Part shown: piece after piece, positions 51,199 to 62,844 of the stretch
How positions within the stretch are numbered: the stretch's first letter is position 1
Layout: each line of letters begins with the position of its first letter
Assembly: GCA_947561585.1 (NCBI GenBank)
Contig: CANNZV010000877.1
Location: 124,001-188,000, forward strand
From: Caprella mutica
Lineage: Eukaryota; Arthropoda; Malacostraca; Amphipoda; Caprellidae
Direction: 5' to 3'
DNA: 64,000 nt
Notes under the pieces: generated by a model
Told to the model about the DNA's origin: nothing
The model's database searches: none
Seen by the model: the letters and a program-made list of their open reading frames with translations, nothing else
Position numbers and translations under genes: made by a program

Positions 51199-52128
51199 TG
51201 GTACATAGAAGATTAAGTGAGAACGCCTACTTTAATCTTCTATGGCCCCACCATAACTTTCCCCTCTCAATCTTCTATGGCCTCACCATAACTTTCCCCT
51301 TTCAATCTTCTATGACCTCACCATAACTTCACCTCTCAATCTTCTATGACCTCACCATAACTTCCCCTCTCAATCTTCTATGGCCCCACCATAACTTCCC
51401 CTCTCAATCTTCTATGGCCCCACCATAACTTCCCCTCTCAATCTTCTATGGCCCCACCATAACTTCCCCTCTCAATCTTCTATGGCCCCACCATAACTTT
51501 CTCCATACAATCTTCTATGGCCCCACCATAACTTCCCCTCTCAATCTTCTATGGCCCCACCATAAATTTCCCCATACAATCTTCTATGGCCCCACCATAA
51601 CTTCCCCTCTCAATCTTCTATGGCCCCACCATAACTTTCCCCATACAATCTTCTATGGCCTCACCATAATTCCCCTCTCAACCTTCTATGGCCCACCTAC
51701 AACTTCCTCCTCTCAATCTTCTATGGCCCCACCATAGCTTTCCCCTCTCAATCTTCTATTGCCCCACCATAACTTTCCCCTCTTTATCTTCTATGGCCCC
51801 ACCATAACTTCCCCTCTCAATCTTCTATGGCCCCACCATAACTTTCCCCTCTCAATCTTCTATGGCCCCACCATAACTTTCCCCTCTCAATCTTCTATGG
51901 CCCCACCATAACTCTCTCTCTCAATCTTCTATGGCCCCACCTACAACTTCCCCCTCTCAATCTTCTATGGCCCCACCATAACTTTCCCCTCTCAATCTTC
52001 TATGGCCCCACCATAGCTTTCCCCTCTCAATCTTCTACGGCCCCACCTACCTTTCCCCTCTCAATCTTCTATTGCCCCACCTACCATTCCCCCTCTTAAT
52101 CTTCTATGGCCCCACCATATCTTTCTCC
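51199..52128. repeat. Minisatellite, 33-36-bp unit amplified from a family T MITE end (about 27 copies)
   Basis: A single left end (ATGGTACATAGAAGATTAAG, 51199-51218) is followed by the right end in tandem: CTCTCAATCTTCTATGGCCC, then CACCATAACTT and a C-rich linker of variable length. Variants CATACAATC and CCTACAACTT are clustered. Confidence 0.93.
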
Positions 52129-52645
52129 CATGGTTTAATTAAGCTATAAGTTTTCCTCTACGCGTATCAGATTAAAAATGCGATAACTAGAGCAGGTATC
52201 ACGCTTTTAAACCTTTAAATTGACTTCTTTTAAATGAGCTGTGACAGCCACTCAACGAATTATAGTATTCGATCTTAAGATACTTTACATCGATATTCGC
52301 AGGTTAAAAAGTAAATGAACGGGTTGTTATCGAGTGCAGTATTTACATTCATCAATTATATAATGAATAACTATATTTATTGTAATTTAGCATGAATATA
52401 TTTTTTATTGTTAAAATATGTATGTAAGAATATGCAGCTACTAGTCAAATCTACACTTATTTGATTGATGTTTTATCTATGACAGTTAATGACATACATA
52501 CCAAAATAAAAAATGTCAAATGCATCAAAATATAAATACCAAAAACAACAATCAATACAAAAAACATCAGAAAATACTAAACAATATAAAAAACTATAAA
52601 ATAATTCAACAAATACAAAAACCGTAACAAGTACAAACAAGTGAA
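52129..52645. other. Intron 1 spacer
   Basis: AT-rich. It becomes A/C-rich toward the next array, with degenerate AATACAAAAA motifs. Confidence 0.5.
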
Positions 52646-53592
52646 ACAACCACAAATACTGCACTACAACAAATACCGAACAACCACAAATACCGCACCA
52701 CCACGAATACCGCACCACCACGAATACCGCACTACAACAAATACCGAACAACCACAAATACCGCACCACCACAAATACCGCACCACCACAAATACCGCAC
52801 CACCACAAATACAGCACCACCACAAATACCGCACCAACACAAATACCGCACCACCACAAATACCGCACCACCACAAATACCGCACCAACACAAATACCGC
52901 ACCACCACAAATACCGCATCACCACAAATACTGCACCACCACAAATACCGCACCACCACAAATACCGCACCACCACAAATACCGCACCAACACAAATACC
53001 GCACCACCACAAATACCGCACCACCACAAATACCGCACCACCACAAATACCGCACCAACACAAATACCGCACCACCACAAATACCGCATCACCACAAATA
53101 CTGCACCACCACAAATAACGCACCACCACAAATACTGCACCACCACAATACTGCACCACCACAAATAACGCACCACCACAAATACTGCACCACCACGAAT
53201 ACCGCACCACCACAAATACCGCATCACCACAAATACTGCACCACCACAAATACCGCACCACCACAAATACCGCACCACCACAAATACCGCACCACCATAA
53301 ATACTGCACCACCACAAATACCGCACCAACACAAATACCGCACCACCACAAATACCGCACCACCACAAATACTGCACCACCACGAATACCGCACCACCAC
53401 AAATACTGCACCACCACGAATACCGCACCACCACAAATACCGCACCACCACAAATACAGCACCACCACAAATACCGCACCACCACAAATATCGCACCACT
53501 ACAAATACCGCACCACCACAAATACCGCACCACCACAAATACCGCACCACCACAAATACCGCACCACCAAAAATACAAGAACCACCACATAC
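52646..53592. repeat. Minisatellite, 17-bp unit AAATACCGCACCACCAC (about 56 copies), intron 1
   Basis: Variants CGAATACC, AATACTGC, CCAACAC and CATCAC recur in the same order in adjacent blocks of about 150 bp (for example near 52830 and 52985). It is free of stops in all minus frames, hence the artefact frames with WWCGICGGAV. Confidence 0.95.
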
Positions 53593-54277
53593 ACCACTCA
53601 CAGCTGTGTTACCTACCTACACTCTACCCCTTACCGCTACAATTCTAAAAGCATTTCTTGTACATACATCATGACATGAAAAGCTACAAAGGGATTGCCG
53701 AAACACCTGTTGTGACGTACATACGCACTAACACCATAGCAATTAACCTGGTCGTATTTTGTCTACGACACGATCGACTGAGTGATACAAAGAACTTGGC
53801 AAAGAAGACCAATAAGTAATAAGTACGAAGTTAGTATCGTGTTTTGGTATCTAGGGCACTGGGTTTGTAAGAAAAAGATTGAAAAATTGTTGCTATTTAT
53901 TGAATTTATATTGAGTTTGTTAGGTTAGGACGGTGACTGTTTATGTGGTATAATGATTATATTATTAATGTTTCTGAATTAACTGTGAAATTAGTTTGGA
54001 TTATTCATCTGATCTTTATTTAGATTAATAAAGATTTACAGTTTATTTATATAACTTGTTTGTAGTTCATTTAAAAGAGTTCATATAAATTATTAAGATT
54101 TATTTCTTTTAAAAAATTTACTAATTGAAAATATTTTGGTCTTCAAAGATGTATCTGACCTAAATATTTTAATGTACTTACATGCTTCCTATATTCCAAC
54201 TCTTGAAACCAACAATGTGTCAAAAAATATGTTAAAGGAACATGCTATATAGAGCTTTCAGCTACCCAGACAGATAT
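53593..54277. other. Intron 1 spacer
   Basis: No feature seen. Confidence 0.5.
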
Positions 54278-54343
54278 TTATGGTGGGGCCATTGAGGTTT
54301 AAGATCGGGCCTTACAGAATCTTCAACGTTCCACCATATAACA
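54278..54343. mobile_element. Short foldback, family T
   Basis: TTATGGTGGGGCCATTGAGG and CTTCAACGTTCCACCATATA form inverted ends. It lies 66 bp upstream of the exon 2 acceptor, so it may overlap the branch-point region. Confidence 0.6.
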
Positions 54344-54408
54344 TTCTCTCAATTATAAGCCAAATTTATCTATTCTAGTAGTAACTTAATTCCTTTTTCT
54401 TTCCTCAG

Positions 54409-54566
54409 AAATAGAGCGTATTCAAGTGTCGAACGGATTAGGTGCTCGGAGTGGATCCAACCAGAGAGCTTTGAACACAGATGACAGACGTATGGCCGAT
54501 GTAACAAAGGATAAAGCTATCAAACTCACTGTCAGAGTATTAGTTCCCGTCAGAGAGCATCCAAAG
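54409..54566 (+). CDS. KHDRBS-like protein, exon 2 (start of KH domain)
   Basis: Encodes residues 87-139, from EIERIQVSNG to KLTVRVLVPVREHPK. The acceptor is TTCCTCAG (54401-54408); the split Glu codon joins phase 1 of exon 1. The last 18 codons are the first strand of the STAR/KH domain (xIKLxxRVLVPVxxxPK in Sam68-type proteins). The shortest form ends at AAG|GTGAGA (54567) in phase 0 and joins [12 protein letters not shown] of exon 3. The final 54 bp of the exon plus 27 bp of intron form the unit of an 81-bp tandem array that repeats this donor ten times, so the real exon end may be any of ten positions up to 55295. The frame stays open to a stop at 55440. Confidence 0.88.
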
Positions 54567-55322
54567 GTGAGACAGACCAGTAAATTTAGAACCAATGCTA
54601 TCAAAATCACTGTCAGAGTATTAGTTCCCGTCAGAGAGCATACAAAAGTGAGACAGACCAGTAAATTTAGGACCAAAGCTATAAAACTCACTGTCAGAGT
54701 ATTAGTTCCCGTCAGAGAGCATCCAAAGGTGAGACAGACCAGTAAATTTAGGACCAAAGCTATAAAACTCACTGTCAGAGCATTAGTTCCCGTCAGAGAG
54801 CATACAAAAGTGAGACAGACCAGTAAATTTAGGACCAAAGCTATAAAACTCACTGTCAGAGTATTAGTTCCCGTCAGAGAGCATCCAAAGGTGAGGCAGA
54901 CCAGTAAATTTAGGACCAAAGCTATCAAACTCACTGTCAGAGTATTAGTTCCCGTCAGAGAGCATCCAAAGGTGAGACAGACCAGTAAATTTAGAACCAA
55001 AGCTATAAAACTCACTGTCAGAGTATTAGTTCCCGTCAGAGAGCATCCAAAGGTGAGACAGACCAGTAAATTTAGAACCAATGCTATCAAAATCACTGTC
55101 AGAGTATTAGTTCCCGTCAGAGAGCATCCAAAGGTGAGGCAGACCAGTAAATTTAGGACCAAAGCTATAAAACTCACTGTCAGAGTATTAGTTCCCGTCA
55201 GAGAGCATCCAAAGGTGAGGCAGACCAGTAAATTTAGGACCAAAGCTATCAAACTCACTGTCAGAGTATTAGTTCCCGTCAGAGAGCATACAAAAGTGAG
55301 ACAGACCAGTAAATTTAGGACC
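54513..55322 (+). repeat. 81-bp tandem array spanning the exon 2 / intron 2 junction (10 units plus a partial)
   Basis: Ten exact-length units plus a partial 11th from 55323. Each has 54 bp of exon (18 codons from KAIKLTVRV to VREHPK) and 27 bp that begin as intron, GTGAGACAGACCAGTAAATT. Read through, these give VRQTSKFRT, so each unit is a 27-residue in-frame repeat with no stop. Seven units have AAG|GTGAGA; units 2, 4 and 10 have AAA|GTGAGA (Pro to Thr two codons earlier). Units 2 and 8 share AAT-GCT-ATC-AAA-ATC, which suggests a six-unit block duplication. Minus-strand frames are artefacts. Confidence 0.95.
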
Positions 55323-57365
55323 AAAGCTATCAAACTCACTGTCAGAGTACATATTAGTTCCATCCCACGAAAAATTATGCTGTTGGGAATCATTATTAAT
55401 TTTGAAATAGAAAATTTTCTTTTTCATATCTGTAACGATTAAAAATGTCGTACATTTCATCTACTATAGTTTTTTTGGTTAGATATTGCCTTCATCTAAG
55501 GAGTGAATTAATAAATGTTTCTTCTGCTCTAATTACAAAACACGAGTACATTATGCAATGAAATGAATTAGGTAAGGGAGTCATCCATCAAATGACAATA
55601 TTTTTTATGGCTGAAAGAGAGTCTTTAGGTAGTGGATTTCATGTCCCAAAATTTAGTGGGTCCAAAGGGGGGCGGGTGATGGTTGAAAATTGCGGTTTTT
55701 CCCTGGTTGAGAAGAGATTGTTGGGCAGTGTACTTTTTATATCAACTTTTTTGATGGCTGGATGCACTACAACCCACCCAATGTGAGAGCCAATGGGGGC
55801 AAGGGAGTATTTACGTTTTTGCCTCTCCTGTAAGATGTGAATTTTTCAACTAGAAAAGGACGTTAGTCAATAAGTTTTTACGCAACAAAGAAAAAAAAAT
55901 GCAGTTTAGGAATCCTCAAACAATTTTAACAAAATTACGGGGAGATATTTCTAATTCTTTAATTAGAATTATCTTTAATTAGAACAAAACGAGCGCGTTA
56001 ATTCTTTCTAATCACAGTTCAAAACCAAAAATCCAGGTTTTTTATATTGTATTTAAGTATCAATGGGAAGGAAAACGGAAAATCTACTTACATTTCTATT
56101 TAGAGATATTACAAGGATTCATAAACTGTCTTACTTATTGTTCTAGTGTATACCCGCATAGACTTCTATTCTTTTGAAATCTATGGAAAAAAAATAATCT
56201 CCATCTCCCAAAACAAAGGCCAAAATCAAAAAAGATATACGAACTCTATTTTATATTCAAAGTTTCATATACTTTAGTAATTTTCAGAACAAACGGTCCA
56301 CAAATAAAAAAGTTAGATTAAATCTCAATTGACTGAAATCCTCTTATGATGTGTATAATATAAAATTCACATGTTAAAATATCATTTGTAAATGTCAGAA
56401 CAACATGAAAACGCATTAAAACTTTTTCCATGGCGATAAAATATGCCCTTACTTCCATTCTACGTTACGTTATTCGCTCTCCATTAAATTGTAATTTTCA
56501 CCTAAAAATAATCGAAGTCAATGAGTTTTCACGCTACAAGAAAACCAAAGACAGTTTTGGAGTCCTTGGAGAATTTCTAGCTAAAGCAGATGTTAGATAT
56601 TCCCAATTTTAAGATCTTGTATTTCAATCACAGTTCATAAACGATTTATTTCAAATGTTAGTTAGTCATCAAAAATGTCTATCAGAGGAAAGCTTGAAGG
56701 AAAGTAAAAAATACAGATCGGTTACGTTATTAGAAATGTTATAAGGATTCTAAAACTTTTCGAATTTTGGTTCTAGCATATAAACTCATAGATTTTTATT
56801 CTTTTGAAATTCAAAAAAAAAAAAAAAATTCTCAAAAAAGAATGCCAAAATCGAAAAAAATCCTAGCGTGTCTAGCGTGTGTATACTTTGTAAATTTTGG
56901 AAAAATCGGTCAACATATATAAACAAGTTCTGATATATGAATAGACCCCTAAAAGTTTACTACAATAGAGGTATGAAAACAGCATTTAATTATTTATATT
57001 GTTTCTCATAACTGGTATAATATGTTGAAATAACATATAGTATATTGATAGGTAGATGGTTATTTTAATAATTAAATAAATGCATTTATGGAGAAAATGA
57101 AGAATCTGACTTGTTATTAATTCAAGAGTCAAAATAAAAAATTGCAGTTTACTTAGTTTACTGTGCTGAAGTCTAGGATTTGAACAGAGAATCAATTAAT
57201 ATATATATCTTAAAGTTAAATATTTTCTATCTCTCCATTCTAAATCTGAAGTGATCCCCCTCGATAAAGAATCTCAAACTCTTTTGTGCAAAACTGTGTT
57301 GTACCTACACAAAAACACGCATTCGATTGCATTGAGTTTAATCCATTAGTTTTGTTGTGTTGCAG
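55323..57365 (+). other. Intron 2 (distal part) of the KHDRBS-like gene
   Basis: Acceptor is TTGTTGCAG at 57357-57365. Segments 55812-56380 and 56462-57030 are diverged direct repeats about 650 bp apart, with matching landmarks in order (TACGTTTTTGCCTCTCC/TACGTTATTCGCTCTCC; AGTCAATAAGTTTTTACGC/AGTCAATGAGTTTTCACGC; ACTTCTATTCTTTTGAAAT/ATTTTTATTCTTTTGAAAT). They are probably two copies of an old dispersed element. Confidence 0.6.
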
Positions 57366-57482
57366 TTCAATTTCGTTGGCAAGTTACTTGGTCCTAAAGG
57401 CAACTCCCTCAAGAGACTCCAAGAAGAAACAATGACCAAGATGGCTATCCTGGGCAGAGGATCCATGAGGGATAAGAAAAAG
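57366..57482 (+). CDS. KHDRBS-like protein, exon 3 (KH core, GxxG loop)
   Basis: Encodes residues 140-178, [20 protein letters not shown] through [10 protein letters not shown]. The GPKG at about residues 148-151 is the GxxG RNA-backbone loop of KH domains. SLKRLQEET and the GRGSMRDK segment are near-invariant in Sam68/SLM/quaking relatives. Both boundaries are in phase 0. The donor is AAG|GTTGGC, a weak site that keeps +5 G. Confidence 0.95.
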
Positions 57483-57849
57483 GTTGGCTATTTCTACTTT
57501 CCTCAGAATTCACGCTTTTCTTTCCTTGTTGCGTATTATAGTCGCTGGAAATTTTCAACAAAAACTCCTACCTATATATTTATCCATTTATATTATATTT
57601 TAATAACCAAATTTGATGTAACTGTGGAGAATATATCTATATTCCCTTTCAAAAGTGGTTCTACGATCGATTTAATTAATTTTATCTGCAAGTTAATGTT
57701 TCCAAATGTATCACATCAAATTTAAACATTATAGGAATAATTTCAAGTATAATACATACATCTTCTTTTACTAAAACTTCCAGACTTTCTCCTTCACGAA
57801 ATCTTTTCAATCTTCGCTAAATTACCTCCTATGCATAATTTGCTTCCAG

Positions 57850-57996
57850 GAAGAGGATTTACGTACTTCTGGAGATCCAAAGTTTGGTCATTTAGCGGAT
57901 GATCTTCACGTGGAAGTTACGGCGGTGGCCCCACCTGCCGAAGCTCACGCGAGACTTGCTTACGCCCTCACGGAGATACGACGATACCTTGTACCA
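57850..57996 (+). CDS. KHDRBS-like protein, exon 4 (second half of KH domain)
   Basis: Encodes residues 179-227, EEDLRTSGDPKFGHLADDLH through TEIRRYLVP. Family landmarks are EEExLRxxGDPKxxHLxxDLHV, APPAEAxARxxxAL and the final helix EIRRYLVP. Acceptor TGCTTCCAG, donor CCA|GTGAGT, phase 0 on both sides. Confidence 0.95.
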
Positions 57997-58236
57997 GTGA
58001 GTGATGCTATGCCACTCCTCTATAATGAAGTCCTGTATAGTGAGCCATCATTATTAGTAGAGTCCTGAGTAATGAAGTACTCTGTATAGTGAACATATTT
58101 AAAAAAAAATACTTTGTGTGGTCTGCCATGAAATGGCCAACAGTATTTTTATTTTTAATATATTTTTATTGTGTAAAAATATGATATTTTTCCATAACAA
58201 ACAATCAGTTATATTTTCTAAATCTTTCCATTTCAG
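57997..58236 (+). other. Intron 4 with a family C MITE fragment
   Basis: 240-bp intron. 58010-58130 carries CCTCTATAATGAAGTCCTGT, GTATAGTGAACATATT and GGTCTGCCATGAAATGGCCA, matching one arm of the element at 36107-36330. Confidence 0.6.
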
Positions 58237-58326
58237 GATTACAATGACGAGATTCGCCAGAGACAAATGCGAGAGATGCAACTCCTGAACAACTCCAACT
58301 CTGGCTTGAGTGCGATTGAGACGAAG
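58237..58326 (+). CDS. KHDRBS-like protein, exon 5 (Qua2 region)
   Basis: Encodes residues 228-257, DYNDEIRQRQMREMQLLNNS then NSGLSAIETK. DYNDEIRQxQxxE after the KH domain is the Qua2-like motif of KHDRBS proteins. Acceptor TTCCATTTCAG, donor AAG|GTGAGG, phase 0. Confidence 0.95.
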
Positions 58327-58674
58327 GTGAGGAGGGCAATTTTTATTTCGAACATGACAAAAATGTTTAAATCATTTATTTTTGTTATATATTTTTTTGT
58401 TACATATAAATTTTTTGTTACATATTATGTAATCAGAAATTCTGAAAAAATCGGCTCGAAAATTTAATATTTCGATCGAATATGATTTCGTTTATCTGGA
58501 AGAATCAATTTTGAAAATTATTTTTTTAGACTAAAATTTTGATTTGACTTTCAATAGCTATATTCTTTATTATTTCATAATAAACCTTATTTTCATATTA
58601 CTTCCATCAACCAATGAATAAGAAACAGACATTTTTGGGTTGAAATAGCATAACGACTCAAATTCCCGCTCCAG

Positions 58675-58849
58675 GAAAACAAAAGTTCGTCTCCAGACCG
58701 AGAGGACTCTCAACACAGTGTGAACATGATAACGGAGTCAGAGGACGAGTCCTGCTCTCCCAGTGATCTTTCCGTGTCTCCTACGATGAAGATGAACGGA
58801 AGGAGCGTGATGCCCCAACACCCCGCCCTCAGGGGAATCACCTCCACAG
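58675..58849 (+). CDS. KHDRBS-like protein, exon 6
   Basis: Encodes residues 258-315 plus one base. It starts ENKSSSPDREDSQHSVNM and continues through TESEDESCSPSDLSVSP to LRGITST. It is acidic/Ser-rich and looks disordered. SP and TP-like sites could be phosphorylated, though that is inference. Acceptor CGCTCCAG, donor CAG|GTGAGA, phase 1. Without splicing the frame stops at 58936. Confidence 0.85.
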
Positions 58850-61297
58850 GTGAGATAGACATTGGACACGTTAGTTGTTCAGGTTGGTACATGCTATTGT
58901 CTTCATTCTTTACTTCAAGTAGTGAATTCTTTCTTTAGAAGACTTTTATTTGTGTAAGGAATCGTTTTCAATGATCAGGGAGTTTTATTTGTTTCCTACT
59001 TAATATTCTATATGTTCTATTAAACCCTCTTTGCTCTAGTTAATTTTCTTCAACTTGATATTCTATTTGTTCTATTTTATCTATGCTCTACTTAATCTTC
59101 TATTTGTTCTACTTAATCTATGTTCTACTTAATTTTCTATGTTCTACTTAATCTTCTATGTTCTATTTAATCTACGCTCTACTTAATCTTCTATGTTCTA
59201 CTTTTTCTTTAATTTTATTCATGAGAAATACATTTTAACTAAAAGGCGTTAGAGAATTAGATATGTTTCTTTGAAAACATTGAATTGCTTTCATTATCTT
59301 CGTAATCGCAATTATTTTCATTAAGGGAACTTTATATCTAAATATTTTCAGTTGAATATATTTCGAACACATTTTTTATTTCTAAATGACAAATAGTTTA
59401 TGTTTCAAATTAATAAGAACATAAAAATATCTCTTAAAAGGGAGAAACATAATAGATATCGAAGGATTATATGAAGAAAAATCTACTTTAATGCTTCCAT
59501 ATGACAAGATAGTTTCTTTCTTTCTCTCAAAGAAATATCAATAAAAAGAGATCTACTCTGAAGCTTTTGGCTTGTTTCATCTTCAAATAGAGAAAAGTAT
59601 TCTGGCTGATCCCAAGTGAGGCTATGGTTCAGAGATATTCGATATGATCCCCACACACAAAGATCAACAGAGAGATCTTCTTTGCGAGGTAGATCCCAAA
59701 GAATCGGATCTAAGGAGCTTAGATATCTGCAGGATTTTATGGTTTGTTAGAGGATTTCAAGCCCGCATGAGAATTGAGTTCTCAAATATTGGGAGTAAAT
59801 ATGAAGACCCCAAAGCAGCAAGTGTTATCTAGGATGAAAGGATCCTTTTAAGTTTCTTACGGATGTAACTACTATGATTAATGTTCTCATATATTGCTAG
59901 ATACGTGAAAAATATACACTTTTTAATTTATAGTATTATATGTGTTAAAAAATGTATAAAACATATAAATTTGAATGTCAACCAAGGGGAACAATTATAT
60001 GGAGTCTCCTAATCGTCTATGACCCAACCATAACTTTTTCTCTGGGAATATTAAGCATATAAAATACGCCTAAGAAATTTCTATTGGTAACAATTTAAAT
60101 ATGATTGTATTATTGTATTTAGGAAATAAATATAGGAATCCGATTACATGAACAATATCTAATTATTCCGTTTAGGACAACCATATCGGTTGCAATAGTT
60201 TAATAATGCAGTACAATTCCTATGTTTTGAAATCCTCTATAGTGAACTTTAGTATTCTGTGTAAGGAAAAAGGTTCTACAGTGAACAAATTTTCTTTAGT
60301 GTGTCAGGAAAGACCAATTTGGTCACTGTAGTAGGTACTTCTTTACTCAGTACACTACATTCACTATACAGGATTTCAAGAGTTGTAATGTACTGAACTT
60401 TCACCTTAACTCATCAAATTTCTTGCAAATATCATTATAAAATGGTTAAATTGAAAGAACGATATTCGCAAAGAGAGTTTTCTTCTCCAAACCGCCTCAC
60501 CTGTCTTACGCTTTTTAGTCCATTCATCATGTCATAGTTTGAGGAAAAATTTGATCGTTCCTCGGACTTGCAAAAACTTGCGAGAAAAATGAGTGTCCTT
60601 AGAAGGCCCAGAGTAGCATTTTGTCAGTGTCCTGCCGTGTCTAGGGTCCTATTTGTCCGAGTGTTTGGGGACATTGTCCTTCATATGAAAAAAGTTAGTG
60701 GAAAAGGTGATGGTCTGATTTAGCAGGACAAGTGTGGTAAATCAGGCCGCTATAGCAAATGTTTAAAAAGACAAACATGTTTCCATTCAAAATAAGAAGA
60801 ATCCTTATAGAAGAGAATTTTTCAGTAGAAAGTTACGTATTAGAAAGAAATTGGTTTCTACTCCAGGCAAGAAAGATTTACTCCTGGGATATTAAGGGAA
60901 TATCCTAGGTAAGAAGGTTATATTTTTGGAAAATTCCCTTTAAAAGGAATAAATCCGTCTGGGAACTATGTAATTAAATTCAAAATTCATCTGAATTCAA
61001 ATTATTGAAATAAATATTTTTTTCGATAGTTTTTATTCTAGAATTGCATCTATATACTGTATAATTTTATATGTAAAATCTCACAAATACCTCAGACAAT
61101 TATAAAAAATTGTTGTGAAAATCTATCTAACATTTGTGACTAAAAAGTCAATCTAGTGCTAGATCCTTAATTTAAAGAGAAATGGAATTTGGTTATGCAT
61201 GAATAAATAGTTCAAGACCTTAGATCAAATTTTCACTTCTAAAATTTGACGACTTCATTTAAATGTGTATTAACGGTGTATTATTTTCAAATTACAG
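58850..61297 (+). other. Intron 6
   Basis: 2.4 kb. It contains degenerate TTCTACTTAATCTTCTATG repeats (about 59030-59200), a family T end fragment at 60007-60045 and a diverged family C foldback at 60231-60385. No gene seen. Confidence 0.55.
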
Positions 61298-61375
61298 GCA
61301 AAGACTCCTTCATATCCACATCTCCAAAAGTTCCATCAAACACCAACAACAGAAGTAATTCCCATCTTCCTTTGG
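61298..61375 (+). CDS. KHDRBS-like protein, exon 7
   Basis: 78-bp exon encoding GKDSFISTSPKVPSNTNN then RSNSHLPLG (first and last Gly codons split). It is Ser/Asn-rich and not domain-forming. It was chosen for matching phase (1 in, 1 out) and clean sites: acceptor AAATTACAG, donor TTGG|GTGAGT. Confidence 0.75.
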
Positions 61376-62844
61376 GTGAGTCGAAAAAGAACATTTGGCA
61401 AAATGATAATTTCAGTTTTGGGCGATTTTTGCCAGTTTGCAGAATATGGGTTCCTATAATTTCAGTTTTGGAGATTGACTAATAGTTCATTTTTTTTGGA
61501 AGCAAGAAATTATATATGAGAAATTATTCAAATATTGATACAATTGAATGAACACACGTTATTCTTATTCTTATAATTTCAGTTTTGGGGGATTGACCAA
61601 TAGCCAGTTTGTAGAATGTGGGAGATATTTGAGATATTGTCTGTGAACACTTTTGAATTGATTCCTATACTCACATTAATTTACCTATGAACAGAAAATG
61701 AGATCTCTATTAACTCTTTATCAGTTTATGCAGATAGGACCAATAGTTCATATTTTTGGAAGCACGAAATTAAAGATGATTTTTTCTTCACATATTGATG
61801 CTATTGAATGAGCGCACGTTCTATTATTTACGCAAACTAATAAATGAAGAAGTTTTTATTTACTTTTAAATAATAGATGAATTATTTTCATCATCCATTC
61901 CAGTTCCATGATCTTATATCGGCTTACGATTAAAAAATGAATTTTCATTTGAGTTTAAATTTATTTGTTTGGATATTGAAGTATTATTTAATCGGATTTA
62001 GTCTTGGGGGAAGGAAATGGAATATTTATACGAATTGAAATGGAAAGTAACTATTGTGAAGGTATACCGGGAAATTGAATTAAAATCATCTCTCAAATTA
62101 AGAAAGGATTAATTTATTGCAATGTGTGTACCATAGTCACTTTTTTAGTAACCATTTAAGTGTATATAGTAAAAAAGGGAACTAATCGGACACTCAAAGT
62201 ACTTATCATGATATATGACAAGCCTATACTTTCCACATATTTGTCCATATCTATTTTCTATTCACTAGTACAGTACCTATTTCTCATTTAATGAGATTTA
62301 ATATATTGCGTTTGGGATTATGATTTAATGCTTACATTTACACAAAGTCAAAACTATGATATTGTAATTATTAATATTAGTGATACTGCTGCAAATTATT
62401 AGTTTTCCTTTTAATTTGAGTTTCTTAATAAAAGTGTGACACATGGACTTTATGAGGCGCCTTTGTTAGAATGTCAGTTTAACTCATTTTGCGATGGCCA
62501 GACCGACGTACTGACACGGCATCTTTTATTTCAATTTACAATAAAAAACTTAGAAAAGGCTTCAGCTGTCCGAGTATTAACTATACTGTTGGTGATTAGG
62601 GCTTCTATTCCCTATGACGAAATTGATTTCTTATACTACAAATTTTCCTAGGTATTTGACTTTGACATTTCGGAAAGTGGGTGTTAGCATCGGTCATGGT
62701 AGGTCAATTTGAATTTTCTACAGGTCAGATTGGTTCAAGACTGATGTTAATGACCATATTTCGAATACTGTGAGTGTCTTATAATTCATTCCTTGCCTTT
62801 TGTCTAAATTAAATCCTTGCTAATGTCACCAATCGGTCCATCAG
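61376..62844 (+). other. Intron 7
   Basis: AT-rich. A diverged direct repeat of about 250 bp is seen (61455-61570 and 61575-61830 share ATAATTTCAGTTTTGGAGAT and CCAATAGTTCATATTTTTGG-type segments). No gene seen. Confidence 0.5.

Larger units (their letters stand above)
31523..54408 (+). other. Intron 1 of the KHDRBS-like gene (22.9 kb)
   Basis: Donor GTAAAA, acceptor TTTCTTTCCTCAG. Roughly 9-10 kb of it is minisatellite and much of the rest is MITE or Helitron-like sequence, itemised separately. I find no nested gene on either strand. Confidence 0.85.

Noticed and set aside
52473..53601. Long WWCGICGGAV frames on the minus strand
   Set aside because: The 17-bp array has no stop in the minus frames, and all three are open.
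54422..55393. 323-codon minus-strand frame through the 81-bp array
   Set aside because: Shadow of the plus-strand coding repeat; the plus strand matches the KH family, the minus does not.
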